Part shown: positions 1 through 13,578 of the stretch, in pieces
How the letters are laid out: the number at the start of each line of letters is the position of its first letter
Position numbering within the stretch: the first letter of the stretch is position 1
Source of the DNA: Dasypus novemcinctus
Taxonomy: Eukaryota > Chordata > Mammalia > Cingulata > Dasypodidae
Direction: 5' to 3'
Assembly: GCF_030445035.2 (NCBI RefSeq)
Contig: NC_080701.1
Coordinates: 27,124,798-27,188,797 of the forward strand
Length of the DNA: 64,000 nt
Program-made: the position numbers and the translations under genes
The notes under the pieces: model-generated
Told to the model about the DNA's origin: nothing
The model's input: the letters and a program-made list of their open reading frames with translations, nothing else
Databases searched by the model: none

Positions 1-1672
1 AGTTCTTTATCTATCCTTTAAACTCATCGCTATATGCCATTCCCTAGTAAGGGACCATGACATTATATTGGGCTTCAAATTTTGGGGAGTTCTGGATCAC
101 AGAGTGTTTCAACAATGGCAACGGAGGGATACTGGTATGGGATACCAATGACAGGTGATATATGACTGACAGGGAGCTGTACAGAACATATGTCCAGGGT
201 GCATGGTAATGTTTGGATATACTCATAGTGGCAACAATTAAAAACCACAGTAGGGGGGGTACTGGGTTCCTGGCCAGTGGTGCTCTGTCGTGGTCCCTAG
301 GGGAGCAGCGACAGTCTCCCAGGTACAGTGGTGGGGACCAGGAGGGAGTGAGGGTTCAACAGTGAGCCCCAGATGCTAATGACTATGCTTGTGAACTGAT
401 AAACCCAAAATAAGAACAAGGCCTAGAGCAACATTGTGCCTGGGAATTTCCTTCTGTCAGCCTTCATGTTACTCAAATGTGGCCAGTCTCGAAGCCAAAC
501 TCAGCATGTAAATGCAATGCCTTCCCCCCAGCGCGGGACATGACACCCGGGGATGAGCCTCCCTGGCAACGAGGGACCACTATCAACTACCAACTGATGA
601 TGCAACTGGAAAATGACCTTATACGGAGGGTTCAATGCGGATCAGCAGAATATCCATGTCTACATAAAATACCATGACTTTAAGATGCTGTTTGACCTAA
701 AGTAAGGGGGAAATGGAAAGGAGAAATGAGTTTATATGGCTACGAGTTTCTAAAAAAGAGTCTGGAGGCTGGCAGAGGGTTTGCCCTCATGCACAACTGA
801 GCAGAGTCAGAGAGACAGATAAAGCAGATACAACCCCCAGATATTGGTTCCTTTGAGGGCTAAAGAGACCCATGGGAGTTATGGTCATGGCCGATGGGGT
901 TAACTACCAGGGCAGATGGCCCCTCTTTGGAAATGGTGTTTATGTGTGATGAATCTGGACTCAGATGGGATCTCCCTTCATAAGACTTTCATGCTAATGT
1001 GCTGGAGGTGCAGTTAATGTTGGGGTTTAAGATATATTTAGGGGATTTGAATCTCTGGACTGACAATGTGATAGCCAGATCCTGAGCCTCAACAGACTCC
1101 AGCACCTACAATCTGATTTATTGGACTTACCACACTCAGCTAAGATGGAGTTGAAGAAGGACAACCACCACACCATGGAGCCTAGAGTGATTACAACTGA
1201 AAATGGGAGGATTGCATCCAGCATCCAGGTGGAATCTGACCCTCCTCTTGACATAGAGGTGCAATGGACACAACCAATCCAATGTCCACATAGAAGAGGT
1301 GGCATTGGATTGGGAAAAGTGGACATAATGGACAAAGGGTATGGGGAAAGGCAGGAAGAGATGAGAGGTGGAGGCGTCTTTGGGACATGGAGCTTCCCTG
1401 GATGGTGCTTCAGAGGTAATCACCGGACATTGTAAATCCTCACAGGGCCCACTTGATGGAATGGAGGAGAGTATGGGCCATGATGTGAACCAATGTATAT
1501 GAGGTGCAGAGGTGCCCAAGGATGTACTTACCAAATCCAATGGATGTGTCATGATGATGGGAACGAGTGTTGTTGGGGGGGGGGGAGAGGGGGGGTGGGG
1601 GGGTGGGGTTGAATGGGACCTCACATATATGTTTTTAATGTAATATTATTACAAAGTCAATAAAAAATAAAA

Positions 1673-1706
<34 letters not shown>
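1..1706 (+). mobile_element. Unassigned A-tailed retroposon, copy 1 (5' end off the window)
   Basis: The sequence matches 45591-47081 collinearly from about position 160 onward with moderate divergence. It continues further 5' than that copy and runs off the left edge. It ends with a G-rich tract (1574-1608), an AATAAA-like A-rich stretch (1660-1680) and a long poly(A) run (to 1706). The longest open frames are about 100 codons (477-677 and 1121-1435). Both have counterparts in the other copy but no recognisable domain. No L1 ORF, tRNA-like head or LTR is recognised. Confidence 0.7.
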
Positions 1707-1708
<2 letters not shown>

Positions 1709-2365
1709 AAAATATATAGGCTAGAGAATTGAGGGAACGTGGTGTGGGATTCGCAGATAAGGCTCAGTGCTCTCAGAAACAACAGAGAAAGAGGTTAAAG
1801 CTGCCAGGGGGACCTGCTTTGGGGGTCAGCAGACCAGGACAGTGCTGCACAGCTCCCAGGAGGTTGAAGGACAGGGACTAAGACACTGAAACAACAAACT
1901 GTGAAGTGCTCCGCTCCCACCCCCAACCCTGAGCTATTCAGCAGCGCTGAAACCTGTAGTGCATTGAAGCTGACTGAAAGGGGAGCAGATGTTTTCCTCC
2001 CTGCCAGCTGTTACAAGAGAAAAGGAAGGGGGAGTTGGGGGCTTTTCTTCAGTGAATTCGACCAGTAGAGCCCACTTTGAATCCCAGCTCTGGCCAGACA
2101 AAAACAAAGGAATATGGAGAGAGATACATCTGTATGATAATATGCGCCTACAAGCACCATCTGCTAGCCGGTCTGGAAGTTACATGGACAGAAACTGCTT
2201 TTAGAGCTCTCTTTACCCCACCCCTGGGAGAAAGTCTGCACCCCATCTGTGGGTCCCCAGCATGGTTTTTGGTAACTTAAGCTGGGCAATTTTGAAGACT
2301 TAGGATAAGCTGAACCAAATAGCAAAGAGCTGTGAAAAAATAATAACAATAGGCAAGAGAGAAAA

Positions 2366-3200
2366 TTGTCCATTAGAGTAAATTCACCAACATCTCAGAT
2401 GCCTAGACATCAGCAAAAAATTACAAGCCATACTAGGAAATGTGAAGAGATGGCCCAACCAAAGGAACAAACCAAATATCCTGAAGAGATTCAAGATTTA
2501 AGACACTTAGTCAATGATAATCACACAACTCTCCTAAATCAATTTAAAGGATTTAAAGAAAATATGACTAAAGAGATAAAGCTTTATGCTCACTACATGA
2601 GTATAAAGAACAATTTGAAAGTCTGCAAGGAAAATAACTGACCTAATGGGAATGAAGACATGATGGATGAGATTAAAAATATATTAGAGGCACGTAAGAG
2701 CAGATTTGGACTGCTTGAAGATAGAATTAGTGATTTTGAAGGCAGAACATCTGAACTGGAAAAGATAAGAAAACAGAGAAGAGAATGGAAAAAATGGAAG
2801 AGTCTCAGGGAACTGAATGACGATGTGAAACACAAGAACATATGCGTTACCAGCATTCCAGAAGGAGAAGAAAATGGAAATGGGGCAGAAAAAATATTTG
2901 AGGAAATAATGGCTGAAAACTTCCCTACCCTTATGAAAGACATAAATATCAATATCCAAGGCTAATGCACCCCAAACCAAATAAACACAAATAGACCTAT
3001 TCCAAGACACCTACTATGCATGATGACAAATATCAGAGATAAAGAGAATATTTTGAAAGCAGCAAGAGAAAAGCAAAACATCACATACAAGGGAAACTCA
3101 ATAAGATTAAGGGCTGACCTCTCATCAGAAACAATAGGGGCGAGAAGAAAGTGGTACGAAGTATTTAAGGTATTGAAAGAGAAAAACTGCTAGCCAAGAA
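2366..3200 (+). pseudogene. L1 ORF1 remnant (RNA-binding chaperone protein)
   Basis: Two frames, 2366-2641 and 2660-2965, carry the coiled-coil-rich N-terminal half (repeated Leu/Glu/Lys heptads). They continue into the RRM region, seen as ICVTSIPEGEENGNGAEKIF and then FEEIMAENFPTL. Stops at 2639-2641 and 2963-2965, and a shifted tail up to the KNCXPRILYLARL-type motif near 3190, show it is broken. Confidence 0.8.
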
Positions 3201-3486
3201 TTCTGTATCTGGCACGGCTGTCTTTCAAAAATGAAGGGGAGTTTAAAATCTTCACAGACAGAAAAAAACTGACAGAATATGTTACCCAAAGACCAGAATT
3301 ACAAGAGATACTAAAGGGAGTGCTGCAGCAAGAAAGGAAAAAACAAGGGCAAGAGACTTGGAGAAGAGTATAGAAATGACAAATATTCGAAAGGGTAAAA
3401 AAAAAAAAAAAAAGACTATGATATGATACAACAACTGAAATCCAAAGGTCAAAATGGATGAAGTAAGTAATGCCTTCACAGTTATA

Positions 3487-6400
3487 AAATTGAATGTTAA
3501 TGGTTTGACCTCCCTTCCCTAATCAAAAGACACAGACTGATAGAATGGATTTTAAAATATGACCATTCTATATGTTGTCTACAAGAGACTTGCCTCAGAC
3601 ATAAGGACACAACCTGGTTAAAAGTGAAAGGATGTTACTATTTCCATGCAAATAGTAACCAAAAAAGAGCTGGAGTAGTAATACTGATATTGGAGAAAAT
3701 AGATTTTAAATGCAAACCTGTTATAAGGCATGAAGAAGAATTATATATTAATAAAAGGGGCAATTCAATGAGAAGAAATAAATATTCTAAATACTTATGC
3801 AACTAACCTCAGTGCCCCAAGACACAGGAGGCACATACTGGCAAAGCTGAAGGGAGAAATAGATGTCTTGACAATAATTGTTGGAGACTTCAATACACCG
3901 CTCTCAGTATTGGATAGAACATCTGGACATAGGATAAATAAAGAAACAGGGCTTGAATAATATGATAAATGAACTAGACCTAACAGAGCATTGCACCCCA
4001 AAACAGCAGGATATACATTCTTTTCAAGTGCTCACGGATCCTTCTGCAAGATAGACCATATGTTGGGTCACAGGACATGGCTCAATAAATTTTAAAAGAT
4101 TGAAATTATGAAAAACACTTCCTCTGATCATAACAGAATGAAGCTGGAAATCAATAATGGACAGAAAAAGGGAAAATTCATAAATATATGGAGATGAAAC
4201 AACATACTCTTAAACTACCAGTGGGTCAAAGAAGAAATTGCAAGAGAATTCAGCAAATATCTTGAGATGAGATGAATGAAAATTAGAACACAACATATCA
4301 AAACCTACGGGACACCACAAAGGCAGGCTGAGAGGGAAATTTATAGCCTCAATGCTTACATTAAAAAAGAAGAAAGAGCTAAAATTGAAGATCTAACTGC
4401 ACACCTGGAAGAACTAGAAAAAGAGCAGCAAACTAATCCCAAACCAAATTGAAGGAAAGAAATAGTAATGATCAAAGCAGAAATCAATGGACTCAAGAAC
4501 AAAAATCAACAGAGTATCAACAAAACCAAAAGTCGGTTCTTTGAGAAGATGAACAAAATTGAAAAACCCTTAGCTAGACTGACAAAGAAAAAAAGAGAGA
4601 AGACACAAAGAAATAACACCAGAAATGAGAGGAGGAACATTACCACTGACTATGTAGAAATGGGAGATCATAAGAGGATACTATGAACAACAGTATGCCA
4701 AAAAAAAACTAAGAAATGTAGATGAGATGGACAAACTTCTGGAAACACATGAACCACCTACACTGGCTTAGAAGAAATAGAAGACCCCAACAAACTAATT
4801 ACAAGTGAAGATATTGAAACAGTCATTAAAAAAACCTCCCAAAGATGAGAAGCCCGCAACCAGATGGCTTCATAGTTGAATTCTACCAACCATTCAAAGA
4901 TGATCTAATACCAATCTTGCTCAAGCTCTTCCAAAAACCTGAACAGGAAGGAATGCTACCAAACTCATTCTATGAAGGCAACATCACCCTAATACAAAAC
5001 CAGATAAAGATACTATGAAAAAAGAAAATTACAGACCTATACCTCTAATAAATACATATGAAAAATCCTCAACAAAATACATGCAAACAGAATCCAAAAG
5101 TGTATTCAAAGAACTATACACCATGATCAAATATCCCAGGTATGCAAGGGTGGTTCAATGCAAGAAAATAAATTAGTGTAATAAACCACATTGATAAATT
5201 GAAGAAGAAAAATCACATGATCCTCTCAAATGATGCAGAAAAGGCATATGACAAAATACAGCAGTCTTTCTTGATAAAAACACTCCAAAAGATAGGAATA
5301 GAAGGAAGCTTTCTCATTATGGTAAAGTGCATATATGAAAAACCTATAGCTAGCATTGTACTCAATGGTAAAGGACTGAAAGCTTTCCCACTGAGATCAG
5401 GAACATGACAAAAATGCCCACTGTCACCATTATTATTCAATATTGTGCTAGAAGTTCTAGCTACAGCAATTAGGCTAGACAAAGAAATAAAAGGTGCCCA
5501 AATAGGAAAGGAAGAAGTAAAACGTTCACTATTCCCTGATTACATGATCCTGTATCTAGAAAATCCTGAAAAATCCACAAGAAAGCTACCAGAATTAATA
5601 AACAAGTGCAGCAAAGTGGTGGGATACAAGGTTAATATGCAAAAATTAATAGCTTTTCTATATGTACTGATGTGCAATCTAAAAAGGAAATCAGAAAAAA
5701 TATTCCATTTATAATAGCAACTAAAAGAATCAAATATTTAGGAATAATCTTAACCAAGGGCTTAAAGGACCTGTATTCAGAAAACTGCAAAACATTGCTA
5801 ACAGAAACCGAAGAAGACTTAAATAAATGGAAGGACATTCATTGCTCATGGATTGGAAGACCAAATATTGTTAAGATGTCAATTCTACCAAAACTGATTT
5901 ACAGATTTAATGCAATCCCAATAAAAATCCCAACAGCTTTTTTTGTGGAAATTGAAAAGCAAATAATCAAATTTATTTGGAGGGGTAAGGGACTCCAAAT
6001 AGCCAAAAAAAGTCTTAAAAATGAACAAAGTTGGAGAACTCTCATTTCCTGACTTTAAACCTTATTACTTAGCTACAATAATAAAAAAATAACATGGTAC
6101 TGGCATAAGGACAGACAAATTGACCAATAGACTGAATCAAGAACTCAGAAATTGACCCTCACATCTACGGCCAAGTAATTTTTGACAAGGCTGTTAAGCC
6201 ACCCAGCTGGGCCAGAACAGCCTATTCAACAAATGGTGCTGGGAAAACTAGATATCGATATCCAAAAGAAAGAAAGAGGACCCCTATCTCACACCTTATA
6301 CAAAAATTAACTCAAAATGGATCAAGGACTTAAATATAAAAACAATAGCCATAAAACTCCTACAAGAAAATGTGGGAAATCATCTTAAAGATCTTTTGGT

Positions 6401-7130
6401 AGGCAGTAGTTTCTTAAATCTTATTACCAAAGCATGAGCAACAAAAGAAGAAATAAGATAAATGGGACTTCCTCAAAATTCAAAACTTTTGCACCTCAAA
6501 AGACTTTGTCAAAAGGGTGAAAAGGCAGCTGACACAATGGGAGAAAAGTTTGGCAATCACACATCTGATAAAGGTTTAATATCCATGATATATAAGGAGA
6601 ACATACAACTCAACAATAAAAAAGCAAAATATCAGATTAAAAAATGGGCAAAAGACTTGAAAAGACAAATGTTCAAAGAAGAAATACAAATGGCAAAGAA
6701 ACACATGAAAAAAATGTTCAACATCACTAGCGATTAGGGAAATGCAAATCAAAACTACAGTGAGATATCATTTCACACCTATTAGACTGGTTGCTATTAA
6801 AAAGTCAGAAAACTGTAAATGTTGCATGGATATGGAGAGATAGGACTGCTTATTCACTGTTGGTGGGAATGTAGAATGGTACAGCCATTGTGGAGGACTG
6901 TTTGGCACTGCCTAAGGGAGTTGAATATAGACTTGCCATGGGACCTGGCAACACCATTGCTAAATATATACCTAGAGGAACTGAGAGCAGTGGCAAGAAT
7001 AGATATCAGTGCCCTGATGTTCACAGCAGCATTATTCACGATTGCCAAAAGTTGGAAACAACCCAGGTGTCCATCAACTGATGAATGGATAAACAAATTG
7101 TGGAGTATACACATGATGGAATATTAGGCA
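3487..7130 (+). pseudogene. L1 ORF2 remnant (endonuclease-reverse transcriptase)
   Basis: Endonuclease-domain pieces lie at 3487-4200 (LNVNGLTSLP, then LQETCLRH near 3580). RT-domain pieces lie at 4800-5720: [10 protein letters not shown] near 5230, then a [15 protein letters not shown] block near 5418. The C-terminal part (WRGKG, then WWECRMVQPLW and STDEWINKLW) is at 5670-7127. Many in-frame stops and shifts are present. Confidence 0.85.
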
Positions 7131-9702
7131 GCAGTAAGAAGAAATAAAGTCGTGAAACATACGACAATATGGATGAACCTGGGACATTATGTTGAGTGAA
7201 GCAAACCAGACACAAAAGGAAAATTTCTGTATGATTGCCCTATTATGAACTAAAAATATTATGTGAAACATATTATGTGAAATATGAATAAGGGTAGACT
7301 TGCATATATAAGACCATTTTTCCTTGGAGCTGAACAAATGCAAGTTAATACACACAAGGTTCATATTTGACAAAAAAACAACAACATACATTACAAGTAA
7401 AGGAGACCAGATACAGATTTCTACATATTGTATGACTCCATTTATATAAAATGTAAATATAAATCAATTCATAAAGATGAAAGGAGACTAGTTGTTATGT
7501 AGGTCTGAGGAAGGAATGCTAAGGGGTTTGGAGTCCTTTTTGGAGTAATGAAATTGTTCTAGAATTTTTAGGATGGTGAATGTACAACATTGTGATTATA
7601 CTAAACGCCATTGATTATATACTCTGGATAGAATAGCCAGAAACAGCAGCTATGTACAGTGGGGGAAGCATAGAGATTGGGAGGTGAGGAATTTTCTTGT
7701 TTCTTTATCTGTTTTATTATTATCATTATTATTATGATTATTGAAATAATGAAAGTGCTCTAATAATGATTGAAATGATTAATGCACAACTATGTGATTT
7801 TACCAAATATCATTGATTGTACACCTTGGATGATTTGTATCCTTTATTAATATGTATCAATAAAATTGATTTAAAATATATATAGAGACTGATAGAATGG
7901 ATGATAGAAAAAAACATGAGCCATCCACATTCTGCTCATGAGACTCACCTTAAACATGAGGAAACAAATGAGCTGAAATAGAAAGCTTTGAAAAAGATAC
8001 TCGATGCAAAGAGTAGCTGAAAAAGAGCAGCGGTAGTTATAGTAATATCAGACAAAACAGATTTTAAATGCTAAAAATGTTATAAGAGATACAGAACGCC
8101 ATTATATATTAATAACAGGGACAATCCAACCACAATAATAACAGTCATAAATGTCTATTTACCTAATCAGGATGCCTCAGAATAGATGAGGCAAACTGGC
8201 AAAACTGAAAGGAGAAATAGACATCGCTACAATAATTGCTGGATACTTCAAAACACCATGCACAGCATTAGATAGAACAACTAGACAGAAGATCAACAAG
8301 GAAATAGAATTAGAATATGAGAAATGAGTTAGACCTAATAGACATATACAGAACACTGCATCTAAACTCAGTGGGTTATACATTCTTCTAAAGTGCTCAT
8401 GGATAGACCACATGTTAGATCAGAATGCTAGTCTCAATGAATATAAGAACACTGAAATTATATAAGCACCTTCTCAGATCATAATGGAATGAAACTGGAA
8501 ATCAACAATAGGCAGGAAAAAAGTAAATTTGCAAGTGTATGGAGGCTAAATAATCAGTGGGTCAAAGAAGAAATTGTAAGTGAAATTAGTAAGTATATGG
8601 AGATAAATGAAAATAACTTACTAAAACTTATAGGATACAGCAAAGGCAATCCTGAGGGTGAAAGGTATAGCCCTAAATGCCTATATTGAAAAAGGAGAGC
8701 TAAAATCAAAGATCTAACTGATCAACTGGAGAAACTAGAGAAAGAACAGCAAACCATACCAAAAGCAGGCAGAAGGAGTAGAATAATAAAGATTAGAGCA
8801 GAAATAAATGAAATTGAGAACAATAAAACAATAGAGAAAATAAACAAAACTGGAAATTTTTTTGAGATCAACATAACTGACAAACCCTTAGCTAGACTAA
8901 CAAAGAAAAAAGAGAGATGATGCAAATAAATACAATCAGAAATGAAAGGGGGGGGGGGTTATGACTGTCCCCACAGAAATAAGAAGGACCATAAGAGGAT
9001 ACTATGAGAAACTGTATGCCAACAAACTAGAAAACTTAGCTGAAATGGACAAATTCCTAGAAATGCACAAAAACCTACACTGACACTGCAAAATTATAAG
9101 AACTTACCAAACCAATCGCATATAAAGAGATTAAATCAGTCATCAAAAATCTCCCTATAAAGAAAAGTCCAGGACCAGATGGCTTCACAGCCATATCAAA
9201 ATTCTACCAAGAATTTTGAGAAGCATTAACACCTATATACACTCTTCCAAAAAACTGAAGAGGAGAGAAAATTACCCAACACATTTTATGAGGCCAACAT
9301 CACCCTACTACCAAAGCAGTTAAAGACATTTATGTTACCAAAAAAAAATTATACACCAATCTCTCTAATGAACATAGATGCAAAAATTCTCAACAAAATA
9401 CTTGCAAATTGAATCCAACAGCATATCAAAAGACATATATCATGACCAAGTGAGATTTATTCCTGGTATGCAAGATTGGTTCAACATAAAATCTATTAAT
9501 GTAATCCATCACATTAACAAATTTTGAAGGGAAAAAAAATATGATCACTTCCATCAACACAAATGGCATTTGACAAATATGAGCATCCTTTCTTGATAAA
9601 AAACACATCAAAAGATAGGAATGGAAGGAAAATCCCTCAATGTGATAAAAGACATGTATGAAACACCCACATTCAACTTCATACTTAATAGGGAAAGGTT
9701 GA

Positions 9703-9810
<108 letters not shown>

Positions 9811-10921
9811 TAAAAGACATCTAAATAGGAAACGAAGTTAAACTCTTACCATTTGCAGATGACATGATCCTATATTTAGAAAATTCTGAAATGTGTACGA
9901 CAAAGTTCAGCAAAGCGGTCAGATACAATATCAACACACAAAAGTCAGTAATGTTTCTGTACACTGAGGAGGAAATCACGGGAAATTTTCCATTGACAAT
10001 AGCAACAAAAGGCCTCAAATACCTAGGAATCAATTTAACCAAAGAATTATAGGACCTATATGCAGAAAATGACAAAATAATGCTTAAAAAAACTTTTTTT
10101 AAAGACCTGAACAAATGGAAATATATTCCTTGTTCATGGATTAGAAGCCTAAAATTGACATCACGTGAAAATGTCAATCCTACTCACATCATTCATAGAT
10201 TCAATGCAATACCAATCAAAATTCCAATAGCCTACTTAACAGAAATAGAAAAGACAATTAACAAATTAATTTTGAAGGGAAAATGTACCTGAATAGCTAA
10301 AAGCATTGTAACAAAAAGGACAGTGATGTGGAAGGAATTTCACTGTCTGGCCTTGAAACATATTACAAAGCTACAGTGGTCAAAATATCATGGTATTGGC
10401 ATAAGGATAGATACACCAATCAGTGAAATACAATTGAGAACCTAGAAATAAATCCTCACCACTATGGCCAAATGGTTTTTGACAAAACCACCAAAGCCAT
10501 GTTAATGACACAAAGCAGTCTCTTCACCAAATGGTACTGGGAAATCTGGATATCCATAACCAAAAGAATGAAAGAGGACCCTATCTCACTCTCTATACAA
10601 GCATCAACTCAAAATGGATGAAGACAAGTGTAAAAGCCAGGACAATAAAACTACTAGAAGAAAATGTAGGGCAACATCTTAAAGACCTTGTGGTAGGGTG
10701 ATGGTTTCTTGAATCTTACATCCAAACAGGAGCAACACAAGAAAAAAATAGATGAATGAGACCTCCTCAAAATTAAACACTTTTGCATCTCAAAAGACTT
10801 TGTCAAAAGGGTGAAAAGGCAGCCAAATCAATGAGAGAAAATATTTGGAAGTCACATATCAGATAATGCTTTAATATCTATGATATATAGGGAGATAGAA
10901 CTCAACAATAAAAAGACTAAC

Positions 10922-11092
10922 AGGGAGCAGATGTGCCTCAAGTAGTCGGATACCAGCTGTCCACAAGGGTGGTCCCGGTATTGGTTCCTGGTGCCTCCTG
11001 ACAAAACAAAATCAAACAACAGGCAAAACAAATGAAAAGACCAACTCAGGGAAGCCGATGTGGCTCAGTGGTTGAGCGCTGGCTTCCCACTT
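10922..11092 (+). mobile_element. Old dimeric tRNA-type SINE in the second L1
   Basis: Two related heads are seen: gggagcagatgtgcctcaag, then, after an A-rich linker with caaaacaaatg, gggaagccgatgtggctcag. This older subfamily lacks the long body of the young copies. L1 sequence resumes immediately after it. Confidence 0.65.
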
Positions 11093-11152
11093 GATTTAAA
11101 ATGGGAAAAAGACTTGAATAGACATTTGTCCAAAGAAGAAATACAAATGGTG

Positions 11153-11533
11153 GGAAACGGACTTTGGCCCAGTGGTTAGGGCGTCCGTCTACCATATGGG
11201 AGGTCCGCGGTTCAAACCCCGGGCCTCCTTGACCCGTGTGGAGCTGGCCATGCGCAGCGCTGATGCGCGCAAGGAGTGCCATGCCACGCAAGGCTGTCCC
11301 CCGCGTGGCCCCCACGCACAAGGAGTGTGCCCCGTGAGGAGAGCCGCCCAGCGTGAAAAAGAAAGAGCAGCCTGCCCAGAAATGGCGCCACCCACACTTC
11401 CCATGCCGCTGACGACAACAGAAGCGGACAAAGAAACAAGACGCAGCAAATAGACACCAAGAACAGACAACCAGGGGAGGGGGGGAAATTAAATAAATAA
11501 ATAAATAAATAAATCTTACAAAAAAAAAAAAAA
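11153..11533 (+). mobile_element. Full-length DAS-type SINE with 10-bp target duplication
   Basis: This copy serves as the reference for the window. The tRNA-like head has an A-box-like tggcccagtgg (about 11165) and a B-box-like ggttcaaacccc (about 11209). The GC-rich body is followed by an (aaat)n tail and poly(A). ACAAATGGTG flanks it at 11143-11152 and 11534-11543, inside L1 ORF2. The family is recalled as xenarthran (armadillo) DAS-SINE; young copies share the cggacttggcccagtgg start. Confidence 0.9.
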
Positions 11534-12340
11534 ACAAATGGTGAAAAAACAAATTAAAAAATGTTCAACATCACTAGAGATTAGGGAAATGCAAATCAAA
11601 ACTACAATGAAATATCATTCCACACCTATTAGAACGACCACTACTAAAAAGACAGAACTGCAAGTGATAGCATCGTAAAACTCCATGTGGAATATAAATA
11701 TGGGTAAAATTGCATATATAAGACTGTTTTCCCTTGAAATTGAACAAATGTATGTTAACACTACAAGACGATAATATCAGACAAAAAACAAACAAACATG
11801 CTAAGTGAAGGAATCCAGACACTACATATTGTATGATTCCATTTATAGAAAAAAGTAAATAAAAATCAATTCATAAAGATGTAGTTAGATTAGTGGTTGT
11901 GTAGGGCTGGGGAAGAACTGCTAAGAGTTGTGGAGTTTTTTTCTTTTTGGAGTAATGAAACTGTTCTAAAATTATTTATGGTAATGAATGCACAACATTG
12001 TGATTATACTAAAAGCCATTGTTTATACACATTGGATAGATCATATGGCATATGAATATATCCCAATCAAACTGCTTAATAAATAAATAATTGTTCAAGT
12101 ATAGCCAGAAATAGCAGTTAGGTACATCAGGGGAAGCATAGATCAATGGGTAAAGAATTTTCTTGTTTGCTTTGTTTTTGTTTATTATTATTATTATAGA
12201 AATAATAAAAATGCTCTGATGATGATTAAGGTGATGAGTGCACAACTATGTGATTATACCAATTACCTTTGATCGTACAGTTTGGATGACTTGTATGATT
12301 TATTAATAGGAATCAATAAAATTGATTTCTTAAAAAAATA

Positions 12341-13174
12341 ATAAAATTAAAACCTACCCATCACCTCCAAAAATTTCTTCAGGCCCAAACCCTCCCTCCA
12401 GACCCTACTTTCTTTCACTGTGGATTATTATGAATTTTCTACAATTTTATGTAAATGGAATCCTACAGTATTGTCTGGAGTCTTTTCAGCATACTCATTT
12501 TGAGAATCATCCACATTTTGTATATCGGTTAATTCCTTTTCATTGCTAAATAGAATTCCATTGTATTGCTAATACCACAAATTGTTCATTCATTTATCTG
12601 TTGTTGGACATTTGTGTTGTTTCCAGTTTGGGGCTATTACAAATAGAGCAGCTATGAATGCTCGTTTACAACTCCTTGTGTAGGCAAGTGCCCTCATTTT
12701 CTTGGAGAAATACCTAGGAGTTGAATGACTGGTTCATGTGGTAGGTGTGTCCTTATGTTTAAGAAACTTCCAAACTGTTTTCCAAAGTAGTTACAGCATT
12801 TTAATTCCCAGCAGTGGTGTGTGAAAGTGCCAGTTCTTTTACCTCCTTGCCAACAGTTGTCTGTCTTTTTTTAATTACAGCCATCCTAGTGAGTATGAAG
12901 TGGCACTTCACTGTGGTTTTGACTTAGTCTGTCTATTTAACTTTATCCATTCTAATAATGATGCATAATGCAAAATGATGTCTTTTAATATTAATTTATA
13001 TTTCCCTATTGACTAATAACGTTGAGCAGTTTCTTCTTATTTGCCATATACATATATCTTTTTACATAAAATGTTTGTTCTAATCTTTTTACTATTTTTA
13101 TTGTTTTCTTTCTCTTTTTTTGGAAATTCAGTTTATTTTCTTATATTGAGATGAAACATAAAGAAAATATTTAA
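12341..13174 (-). mobile_element. Antisense old L1 fragment (ORF2 C-terminal part)
   Basis: Read in reverse complement, the stretch carries the C-terminal ORF2 signature, seen on + as attgttcattcatttatctg and cagcagtggtgtgtgaaagt. It faces the preceding L1 tail to tail. Confidence 0.75.
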
Positions 13175-13578
13175 GGGAAATGGATTTGGCTCAACGGATT
13201 GAGCATCTGCCTACCACATGGGACGTCCAGTGTTCAAACCCAGGGGCTCCTGGCCCACGCACAGTGCTGATGCACACAAGGAGTGCCGTGCCACACAGGG
13301 TGTCCCCCGCATAGGGGAGCCCCATGTACAAGGAGTGTGCCCCATAAGGAGAGCTGCCCAGCGTGAAAAAACACAGCCTGCCCAGGAGTGGTGCCACACA
13401 CATGGAGAGCTGATGCAGCAAGATGATGCAACAAAAAAGAGACACAGATTGCCAGTGCTGCTGACAAGAATACAACCAGACACAGAAGAACACACAGCAA
13501 ATGGACACAGAAAGCAGACAATTGGGGGGGGGGGGGGAAGGGGAGAGAAATAAAAATTAAATAAAAATTTTAAAAAGG
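13175..13578 (+). mobile_element. DAS-type SINE
   Basis: The head is gggaaatggatttggctcaa, with a B-box-like gttcaaaccc near 13234. The body ends in gcagacaatt, a 15-base G run (about 13523-13537) and an A-rich tail. It is more diverged than the copy at 11153. Confidence 0.85.

Larger units (their letters stand above)
1707..7885 (+). mobile_element. L1 retrotransposon, near full length, inactivated
   Basis: The order is 5'UTR-like sequence (1707-2365), ORF1 remnant (2366-3200), ORF2 remnant (about 3487-7130) and 3'UTR (about 7130-7885, with AATAAA near 7858). Coding parts survive as short frames separated by stops and frameshifts. The reverse transcriptase core is damaged: where active L1s have FADD, this copy reads FPDY near 5545. 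The element is therefore a fossil. Confidence 0.88.

Noticed and set aside
1136..1624. 162-codon antisense frame in the unassigned retroposon
   Set aside because: Its N-terminal end is the translation of the G-rich tract (Pro/His/Ser run). It has no equivalent of the same length in the other copy.
11153..11240. tRNA gene, from A-box and B-box-like motifs
   Set aside because: The cloverleaf does not close, and the same head recurs about 30 times with body and A tail, so it is the SINE promoter and not a working tRNA gene.
11046..11552. 168-codon antisense frame and similar frames of 90-220 codons in other SINEs
   Set aside because: They recur at each GC-rich SINE body and tail, in several frames at once. 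They are translations of the repeat, not genes.
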